DNA of 37,680 nucleotides. Origin: Wolbachia endosymbiont of Litomosoides brasiliensis. Lineage in GTDB: Bacteria > Pseudomonadota > Alphaproteobacteria > Rickettsiales > Anaplasmataceae. The position numbers and the translations under genes were made by a program. Where the stretch lies: positions 1-37,680 of the forward strand of contig NZ_WQMO01000011.1 of the NCBI RefSeq assembly GCF_013366805.1. The letters are read 5' to 3'. Of the stretch, positions 27,878 through 37,276 are shown in pieces (position 1 is the first letter of the stretch; each line of letters begins with the position of its first letter). The notes beneath the pieces were generated by a model. The model did no database searches. It saw only the letters and a program-made list of their open reading frames with translations, and was not told the origin of the DNA.

Positions 27878-29612
27878 ACCAAATTTAAATGAAGTAGTTT
27901 TTGGTATAGATCTTGGCACTACCAATTCTCTAATTGCCGTAGTAAATAAAGCTGGCGATGTGGAGATATTTGAAGATGAGCAGGGAAGAGAGCTATTGCC
28001 CTCTGTTATTTCATATGAAAATAACACATTGAAAATCGGCTACGATGTTGGCCAAAACGCTGTCTGCTCCATAAAACGCCTAATGGGCAAAAGTGTTGAA
28101 GACTTGAGCAAAGAAGGTATCAATCTTGAAATAGATAATGAAAGTGAAAAAGTTATTAGGGTAAAATGCTCGGAAAACAAATATCTCACCCCTATTGAAA
28201 TTTCTGCTGAGATATTAAAAGCTTTGTGTGAAAGAGTAAAAAAGTCCACAGGGATGGAAGTAAGAAAAGCGGTGACCACTGTTCCAGCTTACTTTGATGA
28301 TTCAGCACGCAATGCAACAAAACATGCAGCAAAATTAGCTGGCATAGAAATTCTTCGCCTCATTAATGAGCCAACCGCAGCAGCGCTTTCTTATTCTATT
28401 GCAAAGAACAATAACAGTGGAATATATGCAGTTTACGACCTTGGTGGTGGAACATTTGATATTTCGATATTGAAATTACATCAAGGAGTATTTCAAGTTC
28501 TTGCGGTTAGCGGTGATACCAAACTTGGTGGTGATGACTTTGATTACCTTCTAAGTATGATTATATTGGATAAATATAGAAAGAAAGCAAATAAAGATCC
28601 CTGCTCTCCTAAGCATTTACTTACAAAATCACGATCTATAAAGGAGTACCTAAGCAAAAACATTTCTAGCACTTTTGAGTTTAACATTAATGGTGAATTG
28701 TTTAAATGCGAAATTACCAAAGAAGAATTTGAGCAGGCGATTAGTTCATTAGTTAATAAGACTATCAATATAGTCACTCATACTATAAGTAACATAGGTC
28801 TTAAAATTGACGATATAAAAGGAGTAATTTTAGTCGGAGGTGCAACTAGAGTACCACTAGTTCAAAGCTCACTAGTTAAACTTTTTGGTAACAAAGTGCT
28901 AAATGATGTAGATCCGGATAAAGCAGTTGTTATTGGAGCAGCTTTGCAGGCTCATTATTTTACTTCAAACTCAAAAGATAGAAACGTTCTTCTGGATGTT
29001 TTACCTTTATCACTTGGCATAGAAACTATGGGAGGGATAGTTGAAAAAATCATACCAAGAAATACACCACTACCAGTTTCAGAAACAAGAGAGTTTACAA
29101 CTTACATTGATGGACAGACAGCAATGAAAATCCACGTTTGTCAGGGAGAACGTGAAACTATAGAGGGTAACAAATCTCTAGCGCAGTTTGAACTAAAAGG
29201 TATACCACAACTGCCTGCAGGTTCTGCAAGAGTTGAAATAGAATTCACAGTTAATGTTGACGGAATATTAACTGTCACCGCAAGAGAAAAAACTACTAGA
29301 ATTGAGCAGATAGTTGAAATAAATTCAAGTTTTGGCTTAAGTGAAGCTGATATTCAAGATATGGTTAATCAGTCAATAAATAACTTTGATGAAGATATGA
29401 AAGCTTGTTCCCTTGCAGAAGCTAAAATTAATGGAAATAAGCTCATACATCTGGTTGAAGGTGATAATAATCTCTCCACTGATAAAAAGCTGAAAAATCT
29501 GTTACAAAACGCAAAAGATGCCTTACAAGGAAATGACTTGAATGAAATTAACAATACTATCACTAAGCTGGAAAATTCCCTTTTAGAATTATATGAGTCA
29601 ACAAACAAGTAG
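27855..29612 (+). CDS. hscA: Fe-S assembly Hsp70 chaperone HscA
   Basis: The 585-residue Hsp70 drives cluster release from IscU. N-terminal ATPase signatures are FGIDLGTTNSLIAVV, DDSARNATKHAAKLAGIE, RLINEPTAAALSY and YDLGGGTFDISIL. The substrate domain follows from about residue 380 (LLDVLPLSLGIETMGG). Length is slightly shorter than usual Hsp70 but normal for HscA. It follows hscB with a 23-base overlap and meets lepB tail to tail, 2 bases apart. Confidence 0.96.
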   Translation: MRPIQISEPNLNEVVFGIDLGTTNSLIAVVNKAGDVEIFEDEQGRELLPSVISYENNTLKIGYDVGQNAVCSIKRLMGKSVEDLSKEGINLEIDNESEKVIRVKCSENKYLTPIEISAEILKALCERVKKSTGMEVRKAVTTVPAYFDDSARNATKHAAKLAGIEILRLINEPTAAALSYSIAKNNNSGIYAVYDLGGGTFDISILKLHQGVFQVLAVSGDTKLGGDDFDYLLSMIILDKYRKKANKDPCSPKHLLTKSRSIKEYLSKNISSTFEFNINGELFKCEITKEEFEQAISSLVNKTINIVTHTISNIGLKIDDIKGVILVGGATRVPLVQSSLVKLFGNKVLNDVDPDKAVVIGAALQAHYFTSNSKDRNVLLDVLPLSLGIETMGGIVEKIIPRNTPLPVSETREFTTYIDGQTAMKIHVCQGERETIEGNKSLAQFELKGIPQLPAGSARVEIEFTVNVDGILTVTAREKTTRIEQIVEINSSFGLSEADIQDMVNQSINNFDEDMKACSLAEAKINGNKLIHLVEGDNNLSTDKKLKNLLQNAKDALQGNDLNEINNTITKLENSLLELYESTNK

Positions 29613-29614
29613 AA

Positions 29615-30361
29615 CTATGCAACCTTGTGCAATATCCTGTCTAATCTTAGGGCAGTAGGTATTCTGAAGTTAAAAGGCAACCAATCGACCTTTCCTAATT
29701 TAAACGATAAGCCAACTATGATCACACGCCCAATTATGTTTTCCATTGGTACAAAACCAACTTCAGGAAACCTGCTATCCAAAGAATTATTTCTATTATC
29801 CCCCATAACAAAAAATCGATTGTTAGGTACATAATAAACCGGAGTATCATATGACAGCTTATTAGAAACGTTATCTACCAAAATCTCATGTTCCTTGCCA
29901 CTAGGAAGCGTTTCTATATATCTTGGTATGCTATGGCTTGACTCATAATCAAAAAAACTTTCAATTTGTTTTCGTTCCACTTTTTGATCATTTAAATATA
30001 ATTCTCCCTCTATCACTTGCACCTTGTCGCCTGGTATTCCTATTACTCGCTTAACAAATCTGATACTATTGTTTCGTATAGGCTTAAAAACTATTATATC
30101 ACCACGTTTTGGAGGAGTATAAAAAATCCTGCCACTAAAGATGTTTGGAGAAAACGGAAAGGAGTACTTACTATAGCCATACGAATATTTACTAGTAAAA
30201 ATGTAATCCCCCTCAAGCAGAGTACTTTTCATTGAACCGGAAGGTATATGAAATGGCTCAAATAAAAAACTACGTATTGATAGTGCAATCAGCAGCAAGA
30301 AAAACAACGAAGATAAAAATCTTCCTGTTTTTACTACCCGGTTTTTTCTCAGTTCCTTCAA
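29615..30361 (-). CDS. lepB: Signal peptidase I
   Basis: The 248-residue membrane protease cuts signal peptides, for instance that of WSP. After one membrane helix (LSSLFFLLLIALSI) the nucleophile is Ser43 in IPSGSMKSTLLEGD, and the general base Lys104 lies in IRFVKRVIGIPGD. GDNRNNSLDSR (box E) is present. Convergent with hscA. About 90 bases upstream nothing else was recognised. Confidence 0.96.
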   Translation of the reverse strand: MKELRKNRVVKTGRFLSSLFFLLLIALSIRSFLFEPFHIPSGSMKSTLLEGDYIFTSKYSYGYSKYSFPFSPNIFSGRIFYTPPKRGDIIVFKPIRNNSIRFVKRVIGIPGDKVQVIEGELYLNDQKVERKQIESFFDYESSHSIPRYIETLPSGKEHEILVDNVSNKLSYDTPVYYVPNNRFFVMGDNRNNSLDSRFPEVGFVPMENIIGRVIIVGLSFKLGKVDWLPFNFRIPTALRLDRILHKVA

Positions 30362-30426
30362 TTTTTTCTAACTTTGTTTGTCTGATAAATGATTTTATTA
30401 TAATACATAAATTAACAAAGTGGTAA

Positions 30427-30806
30427 TGTAAAATTTTATTTGTAAATGTTACTCCGCTTTCAAAACACTTTGTAAAATGCCAACTGCTATAATCATTTTA
30501 GTGCCAGCAACCTGAATAGCAATGCAAAAGTTCAATGTGTAACCTGCTACAAAGCTTTGATTTCTAGCAAATCTATCATTATTAAAAAATATGCAAGAAG
30601 CTTTATAAAAACTTAACATAATTTCACCACAAAAATATCATCCTTAAGTCTTGTGCAAAAGCAAATTCTAGCACTGAGTGAATCTCTTTTAATTAACTAT
30701 AAATTGGTTAACCTAGAAGATAAATTTTATTTACTTTTACAATATCTTAAGATCTAATGTCACTTTACCGGTCAGAAGTATCAGAAGGATTGCAACTTAG
30801 GCTAAT
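30427..30806. other. Intergenic region with no firm gene
   Basis: The 380 bases between lepB and the transporter gene hold no RNA gene or repeat that I can support. The minus strand has an open frame of 56 codons at 30449-30619 (ending GTKMIIAVGILQSVLKAE) with no recognised relatives. It lies upstream of lepB on the same strand. It could be the tail of a lost gene. Confidence 0.4.
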
Positions 30807-31736
30807 ATGTTCTTCACTCTTTTTTTCAAAATATTACCTATTTATATTACAATACTTATTGGCTATTTGGCAGGAAAATATCTCAAGATTGACAGAAATA
30901 CCATATCTCAAATACTCTTTTATATAGCCAATCCAATAGTGACCTTATATGGCGTATCTAATATAGAGGTCAACTTTCAGGTAATCTCTCTACCGATTTT
31001 AACATGGTTTATAGGTAGTACCATGTCCTTATCAGTGTATTACTTTTCCTCCTTTTTATTTAAGGACAATACGAGAAACATATTGGCATTTAGCTCAGGC
31101 AGCACAAGTATGGGTTATTTTGGCCTACCAATTGCCATGGCTTTATTTGATGAGGATTCAGTATCTGTATACGTTGTCTGTTATATAGGAATGGCATTAT
31201 TTGAAAATAGTTTAGGATTCTACATAGCTGCAAATGGTATTTATACTGCAAAAGAGTGTATGCTAAAGTTGTTTAGAATTCCTTCGTCCTATGCAATGAT
31301 CCTAGGCTTTTTTTTAAGTATATCCGGTATGCAAGTGCCTAACTTTTTAATGGATGTCATGGTAAATGTTAGAGGTACATTTGCTACACTGGGAATGATG
31401 CTACTTGGAGTGAGCATTGCAAAAATTACAAGCTTTAAAGTAGATTGGAAGCTTGCTTTAATCACTATTACAACAAAGTACATACTCTGGCCATTGTTTG
31501 TCTTAGGAATTGTCCTTCTAGATAAACATTTCACAGGTATATACGATGAAAATATATATAAAGCATTAATGTTGCTGGCCGTCATTCCAGCTTCTGGGTC
31601 CAGCATAATGCTAGCTAATATTCTAAACTTTCAACCAGATAAAGCTACTTTATTACTGCTAATTAGTATTACGATAGGATTATTCTATGCTCCACTAATA
31701 ATATCACTATTTTTTGCTAAACTTGTTCCTCTTTAA
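30807..31736 (+). CDS. AEC-family (auxin efflux carrier/malonate) membrane transporter
   Basis: The 309-residue protein has about ten hydrophobic segments and the AEC layout, with YLAGKYLKIDRNTISQILFYIANPIV near the N-terminus. GSTSMGYFGLPIAMALF (near residues 96-112) and PASGSSIMLANIL (near 267-279) look like the paired crossover regions of the fold. In other bacteria the family exports or imports organic acids, so the substrate is undetermined. It has its own unit, with gatA converging from the right, 64 bases away. Confidence 0.82.
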   Translation: MFFTLFFKILPIYITILIGYLAGKYLKIDRNTISQILFYIANPIVTLYGVSNIEVNFQVISLPILTWFIGSTMSLSVYYFSSFLFKDNTRNILAFSSGSTSMGYFGLPIAMALFDEDSVSVYVVCYIGMALFENSLGFYIAANGIYTAKECMLKLFRIPSSYAMILGFFLSISGMQVPNFLMDVMVNVRGTFATLGMMLLGVSIAKITSFKVDWKLALITITTKYILWPLFVLGIVLLDKHFTGIYDENIYKALMLLAVIPASGSSIMLANILNFQPDKATLLLLISITIGLFYAPLIISLFFAKLVPL

Positions 31737-31800
31737 GATTAGAAACTTAAGCGGTCTAGTATTAGAACACTTGCTATTTGTTGAGAAGTTTTATGCTAAA

Positions 31801-33270
31801 CTAGCTATTCAATTCAATTACCCTACCACAATTTTGCTCTATCACACTTGCCACATTTAACATTCCAGCTTCATCATAATAGTTTCCGATTACTTGTAAA
31901 GCAAGTGGTAAACCTTCATTAGAAAGCCCAACAGGAACAGAGATAGCAGGTAGACCAGCTAAACTTATTGGCACGGTAAAGACATCATTAATACACATAA
32001 TTAGCGGGTCTGGCTTTTCATTCAAGCCAAAAGCTTCTGTTGGAGCAGATGGAACAAGTATATAATCTACTTTTTCAAACGCTTTTATAAAATCATTTCT
32101 AATTAATGCCCTAATACACTGTGCTTTCTCATAGTATTCGTTGTAGTGACTAGAAGAGAGCGCATAAGCGCCAATTAAGATTCTTCTTTTTACCTCTTTT
32201 CCAAAACCTTCAGCTCTCGTTAGTGAATACATTTCTTCAAGGATGTCAGCATCAACCCTAAGTCCATAGCGCACACCATCATAACGAGCAAGATTAGATG
32301 AAGCTTCAGCAGAGCAAATTAAATAATACACTGGTATTGCATATTTAGTATGAGGTAAGGTAATATCAACAACTTCAACACCACTTTCTTTTAAATCAGA
32401 AGAAACTTTTTCCCAATGATAGATGATTTCTTCTGAAATTCCATCCATCCTATATTCCTTTGGTATACCAATGCGCTTACCTTTGATATTACCATTCATA
32501 AAATTAGAAAATCTAGGTACTGGTCTTTTACTCGATGTTGAATCTTTGTTATCATAACCACAAATCGTTTCTAACATTAGCGCTGAATCAGAAACGGAAC
32601 GAGTAATGACACCCGCTTGGTCTAGAGAACTTGCAAACGCAATCATGCCAAAACGCGAGCATCTCCCATAAGTTGGTTTTGCTCCAACTACTCCACAATA
32701 AGCTGCTGGTTGACGTACAGATCCACCAGTATCACTTCCGAGTGCTCCAGCACATAAGAATCCAGCGACTGATGCTGCGGGCCCACCAGATGATCCACCA
32801 GGTACAACCTTTTCCCCATCACTTTTCCTAGCCCACACATTTTCAACAGGACCAAAATAGCTATTTGTGTTTGCAGAGCCCATAGCAAATTCATCCATGT
32901 TAAGTTTACCAAGCATGGCTGCTCCACTTTTTAAAAGCAAGTCAGATACCGTGGATTCGTAAGTTGGAATGAAATTTTCCAGCATTTTTGAACATGCCGT
33001 CGTCTTTACTCCTTTCGTACAGAACAAATCTTTAATACCAACTGGTATACCCATGAGCGGTGAGATTATACCACTTTTTTGTTGGGAAAAATGCTCATCT
33101 GTAGTTTTTGCAGCTTTTATTGCTATTTCCGGAGTTTTCGTTATGAATGCATTTAATTTCTCATTTTCTACTGCGTTGATATGTACTTCAACAAGTTCAA
33201 CAGCAGAAAAATCTCTTTGTTTAAGCCCATTATGCATCTGAGCAATACTTAGCTTCCTCAATTCATTCAT
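31801..33270 (-). CDS. gatA: Aspartyl/glutamyl-tRNA(Asn/Gln) amidotransferase subunit A
   Basis: The 489-residue subunit releases ammonia from glutamine to convert Glu-tRNA(Gln) or Asp-tRNA(Asn). It is an amidase with a Ser-cisSer-Lys triad: Lys80 (VGIKDLF), Ser160 (PGGSSGG) and Ser184 (GSDTGGSVRQPAAYCG). Length is normal. Partner genes gatB and gatC are not in the window, so the complex is encoded at separate loci. Confidence 0.97.
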   Translation of the reverse strand: MNELRKLSIAQMHNGLKQRDFSAVELVEVHINAVENEKLNAFITKTPEIAIKAAKTTDEHFSQQKSGIISPLMGIPVGIKDLFCTKGVKTTACSKMLENFIPTYESTVSDLLLKSGAAMLGKLNMDEFAMGSANTNSYFGPVENVWARKSDGEKVVPGGSSGGPAASVAGFLCAGALGSDTGGSVRQPAAYCGVVGAKPTYGRCSRFGMIAFASSLDQAGVITRSVSDSALMLETICGYDNKDSTSSKRPVPRFSNFMNGNIKGKRIGIPKEYRMDGISEEIIYHWEKVSSDLKESGVEVVDITLPHTKYAIPVYYLICSAEASSNLARYDGVRYGLRVDADILEEMYSLTRAEGFGKEVKRRILIGAYALSSSHYNEYYEKAQCIRALIRNDFIKAFEKVDYILVPSAPTEAFGLNEKPDPLIMCINDVFTVPISLAGLPAISVPVGLSNEGLPLALQVIGNYYDEAGMLNVASVIEQNCGRVIELNS

Positions 33271-33474
33271 TAATATCTAAATTTTCAACAAGATATTAAT
33301 TATAACAATAATAAGGCAAAAGATCTATACATTTATAGTGAGAAATGATTAGCACATCTAGAACATTTAGGCTTATCGAAATAGATTTACGATTAACACG
33401 CCCTAAACTATTTTCCAGCACAAACCTTTACGAATATTGTGATTTATAGGCAGTAGTTGTATCATGCAAGCAAT

Positions 33475-34565
33475 TATACCAATTCTCGCCATACAAAGAA
33501 CGAATAGGCAATAATAGAAAAGGAGCACACTGTATGGTAAAATAATGAGGTTTAAATGGCATTAAAATCAAACTTATTGGATGAAAAAGTCGTAGAATCA
33601 GCAAAAGAAACACTAAAGAAAGTGCAAAATAACATATATGCAAAAGAACTAAACGCTGTAATTACAGCAAAAAAACACAGTATAACAGCTGCAGCAAAAA
33701 TGTTGCATTTTAAGAACAGCATTGACTACATGAATAAAGCACTAAGATTTGGAAGAGAAGAAAAATCGTCTACTTCCCATCAACGTCGTGGAAAACTAGA
33801 TTGAATTAGAGTTAATTTGAACAAGTTGAAGTATAGATATAAGAAAACCCATTACCATTTAAAGAAATGAGGAATCTAGGGAAAATTTGGCTTAAATATC
33901 AGTAAACCTGCAGCATACTGTAATATACAAAAAATGAAGTTTTCATATATTTATTACGCCAAGACCAATCATAATGAATAAGATAAAGATGGACAGGAAG
34001 AGTTTTAAAAAAACTTAATGAGACTATTGGTAAGCAGCCTGAACAAGAGTTATTCATCTTTGATGAATCGCAGTTTAGCACACATTCGAAAGTTGGATGC
34101 GGGTGTTTAAAAAGGGCGTTAGAACATAGGGTAAAGTAAAATTAGGTAGACAAAATTTTTATTTCCACAGTGCAGTTAATCCTAAAAATGAAGAGGGTTT
34201 TCTAGCTTATTTGCATCGAATGTCAACACTGATTGTATGAACATATTTCTTGAACAAATATCACAATATTTAAGAACATGATAAGCCCTTCTTGTCATTG
34301 ATTGTACCAGTTAGCATAAGCCAAAAAATTTAAAGGTACTTAAAAATACTGAGATTATTACCTACCACCGTACTTGCCAGAACTCAACCCCCCATTGAGA
34401 GACTTTGGTTGTATATAAAACAGAACATTTTGCGCAATAAAGTTTATAATACAATTGCTTTGCTTGAAAGCGCTTTGTGCAAATTTATTGCCTCTTTTTC
34501 TCACTCTGCAATTAAATAACCCCGCAATATCACTTGCTTAATCCATTAACAACAAAAATTAATGC
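33475..34565 (+). mobile_element. Degenerate IS630-family element, copy E
   Basis: This is the best preserved copy, on the plus strand. The N-terminal transposase frame at 33556-33804 is open for 82 codons (MALKSNLLDEKVVESAKETL), with the helix-turn-helix part, and then stops. The DDE part near 34230-34400 is broken. Left end near TATACCAATTCTCGCC; right end near AATTAATGCTAAG. Between gatA and gyrB. The short repeat follows it at once. Confidence 0.88.
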
Positions 34566-34570
34566 TAAGA

Positions 34571-34605
34571 GAGCTGGCAAAGTGTGTCAAGTAATTTTTT
34601 ACATT
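34571..34605 (-). repeat. Short dispersed repeat next to IS630 copy E
   Basis: The sequence AGCTGGCAAAGTGTGTCAAGT, read in reverse, matches the TTGACA-containing repeat near 1307-1333 and 37242-37276. It abuts the right end of the IS630 copy. Function is unknown. Confidence 0.55.
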
Positions 34606-34695
34606 TCTATAAGCTACTTGAATTACCGGTTTATCAAATCAAAATGTTTGTACAGTTACACACGGCGTTGAAACCTAAACATTAAGCTACAGGCT

Positions 34696-34712
34696 GCTTG
34701 CTTTTAGCAAGC
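34696..34712 (-). terminator. Possible gyrB terminator hairpin
   Basis: GCTTGC (34696-34701) and GCAAGC (34707-34712) form a perfect 6-bp stem with a 5-base loop, 7 bases after the gyrB stop. A run of T following the stem on the minus strand is absent, so confidence is low. Confidence 0.3.
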
Positions 34713-34718
34713 TTAAAC

Positions 34719-37097
34719 TTAAATATCAACATCATGTACATTGAGTGCATTATTATTGATAAAATTACGGCGTGGTTCAACTATATCACCCATCAGCACT
34801 GAGAATATAGAATCAGCCTCTTCGCAATCTTTTATTTCAACTCTTAATAAAGTCCTGGTTTCTGGGTTGAGCGTAGTATCCCATAGCTGATCGGCATTCA
34901 TTTCACCAAGACCTTTAAATCTCTGTAAAGTTAAACCTTTTTTACCATAATCCATCACTATTTTTGCAAGTGCACTAGGAGACTTTACTTTTATTTCAGT
35001 TTCTTGCGACTTCAAAAACGAATCACCATTAAATAAGTCAATTACATCATCAAGAAAGCTTAATATATTTCGTATTTCTTTGCTATCAAGCATGTTAAGT
35101 GGAAATACATATTTGTCTGCTAATCCTTGAAATAATTTAGAAATGTGAACTTCTCTTTCTTTATCTTTTATCTCTACCTCCCAAGTATATTCACTATACA
35201 TTAACTTTAAATATTTCAATATCTCACTAGCAGATGATAGAGCATTCTTTTTACTTAAAACTAGTAGCGACTCCAATAGATTTTGTGGTATTTCCCTAGC
35301 ATAATTTTTGCTAATATTTGAAATATTAAGACATTTACTCAAGATAAAGCGCAAATCTTTGTCTGTACTGCTTAACGTTAACCTTTTAATCGCCAAGTTT
35401 ATTATATACTCCTCAAAAGTCTCATCATCTTTAATATAAGTATCTTGAGCATTTTTTGTAACTTTATAAAGAGGTGGCTGCGCTATGTATAAATACCCCC
35501 TTTCAATCACCTCACGCATATACCGGAAAAAGAAAGTTAGAATCAAAGTTCTTATATGTGAACCATCAACGTCTGCATCTGTCATAATGATGATTTTGTG
35601 ATATCTAGTTTTCTCAATATCAAAGTGTTCACCTCCTATTCCCGCCCCAATTGCAGTGATTAAAGAACCTATTTCCGCAGATGAAAAAATACGATCTAAA
35701 CTTACACGTTCCACGTTTAGAATTTTCCCCCTTAAGGCAAGTACTGCTTGCGTTTTACGGTTACGCCCCTGCTTCGCAGTACCACCTGCAGAATTACCCT
35801 CTACTATAAATAATTCCGACAACTCAGGAACTTTCTCCTGACAATCAGCAAGCTTTCCAGGTAGAGTAGAAATATCAATACTGCTTTTATTTTTAACTAG
35901 CTCCCGTGCTTTTCTTGCAGCTTCTCTTCCTTTAGCTGACCTGATTACTCTTTCTACTATACTTGCCGCCAACTTTGGATCAGTCTCAAGTATTGTACTC
36001 AACTTATCAGAAACTATACTCTCTACAACTGTGCGCGCTTCAGAACTGACTAATTTGTCTTTTGTCTGCGAAGAGAACTTGGGATCAGGCATCTTAAGAG
36101 ACAAAACACAAGTTAAACCCTCCCTAACATCTTCTCCAGTCAAGCTAACTTTTGCTTTCTTTAAAAATCCCTCATCAGTCGCATAGTTATTGATACATCT
36201 TGTTAACGCGGACCTAAATCCTGCTAAATGTGTACCACCATCCCGTTGTCTTATATTATTTGTAAAGCATAACATATGCTCGTAGTAGGAGTCATTCCAC
36301 TCCATTGATATTTCTATACTGATACCAAGATCCTTTATATCACCTCTCATGCTGACAATTTTGGTGACATGCGTTTTATTCTTGTCTAAGTACCGTACGA
36401 AATTTGCTGTGCCAAAATTATCCTTAGATTGTTTACTATCGTTAAAGCAAGACTCTGTATACGGTTTGTTACGCAAGTCTCGCAAAGTGATGTTGATATT
36501 TGAATTTAAAAAAGCTAATTCTCTGATACGATTTCCAAGAGTAGAATAACTAAAATCAATACTACCAAAAGTCTCCGTTGACGGCATGAATGTTACTTTA
36601 GTCCCTCTTTTATTCGTGTTCTCATTCACTATCTTCAAAGGTTCAATAGACTTACCATCTTCAAAGCGCATAAAGTGCTCTTTTTTATTACGCCAAATAG
36701 TTAACTCCAGCCAGCTTGATAATGCATTTACAACTGAGATTCCAACACCATGTAATCCACCAGAAACTTTATAGGTATTGCTATCAAATTTACCACCCGC
36801 ATGCAGTTGGGTCATTATTACCTCTGCTGCTGATATTCCTTCTTCTTCGTGAATATCAGTTGGAATGCCACGACCATTATCAATTACAGATACTGAGCCA
36901 TCTTCATTTATGCTGACTTCAATTTTGTCACAATACCCGGCCAAAGATTCATCTATTGCATTATCAACAACCTCATACACCATATGATGCAGACCAGACC
37001 CATCATCAGTATCCCCAATATACATGCCTGGACGCTTCCTTACAGCATCGAGACCTCTTAAGACTTTTATTGCATCAGCATTGTAGTTACTTTCCAT
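34719..37097 (-). CDS. gyrB: DNA gyrase subunit B
   Basis: The 792-residue ATPase subunit of gyrase introduces negative supercoils. ATP-binding parts are DNAIDESLAGYCD, DNGRGIPTDIH and GGLHGVGISVVNALS. The TOPRIM metal-binding part shows EGNSAGGTAKQGRNRK and TDADVDGSHIRTL. The C-terminal QRFKGLGEMNADQLWDTT suits GyrB over ParE, as does the length. It stands between two IS630 fossils of opposite orientation. Confidence 0.96.
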   Translation of the reverse strand: MESNYNADAIKVLRGLDAVRKRPGMYIGDTDDGSGLHHMVYEVVDNAIDESLAGYCDKIEVSINEDGSVSVIDNGRGIPTDIHEEEGISAAEVIMTQLHAGGKFDSNTYKVSGGLHGVGISVVNALSSWLELTIWRNKKEHFMRFEDGKSIEPLKIVNENTNKRGTKVTFMPSTETFGSIDFSYSTLGNRIRELAFLNSNINITLRDLRNKPYTESCFNDSKQSKDNFGTANFVRYLDKNKTHVTKIVSMRGDIKDLGISIEISMEWNDSYYEHMLCFTNNIRQRDGGTHLAGFRSALTRCINNYATDEGFLKKAKVSLTGEDVREGLTCVLSLKMPDPKFSSQTKDKLVSSEARTVVESIVSDKLSTILETDPKLAASIVERVIRSAKGREAARKARELVKNKSSIDISTLPGKLADCQEKVPELSELFIVEGNSAGGTAKQGRNRKTQAVLALRGKILNVERVSLDRIFSSAEIGSLITAIGAGIGGEHFDIEKTRYHKIIIMTDADVDGSHIRTLILTFFFRYMREVIERGYLYIAQPPLYKVTKNAQDTYIKDDETFEEYIINLAIKRLTLSSTDKDLRFILSKCLNISNISKNYAREIPQNLLESLLVLSKKNALSSASEILKYLKLMYSEYTWEVEIKDKEREVHISKLFQGLADKYVFPLNMLDSKEIRNILSFLDDVIDLFNGDSFLKSQETEIKVKSPSALAKIVMDYGKKGLTLQRFKGLGEMNADQLWDTTLNPETRTLLRVEIKDCEEADSIFSVLMGDIVEPRRNFINNNALNVHDVDI

Positions 37098-37133
37098 GAA
37101 ATCTCTTCATTTATAAATATTAACTAACATTAC

Positions 37134-37139
37134 ATTATA
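37134..37139 (-). promoter_or_regulatory. Candidate -10 box of gyrB
   Basis: On the minus strand the sequence TATAAT lies 36 bases before the gyrB start. No good -35 box was seen at the correct spacing. Confidence 0.35.
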
Positions 37140-37241
37140 CATATACTGATTGGCAACATCTTTAAACTAGGAGGAAAGCTTTGGTTGTGGCACACAATTG
37201 TACAGACATTACAATTTGATGAACTAAAGTTTAAATAGTTC

Positions 37242-37276
37242 ATGAAAAACTACTTGACAAACCTTGCCAACTCCTT
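37242..37276 (+). repeat. Short dispersed repeat next to IS630 copy F
   Basis: CTACTTGACAAACCTTGCCA is followed 17 bases after TTGACA by TATACC, the beginning of IS630 copy F. TTGACA-17-TATACC therefore looks like a promoter built from repeat and IS end, pointing into the fossil. Copies at 1307-1333 and 34571-34605 match well. Confidence 0.6.
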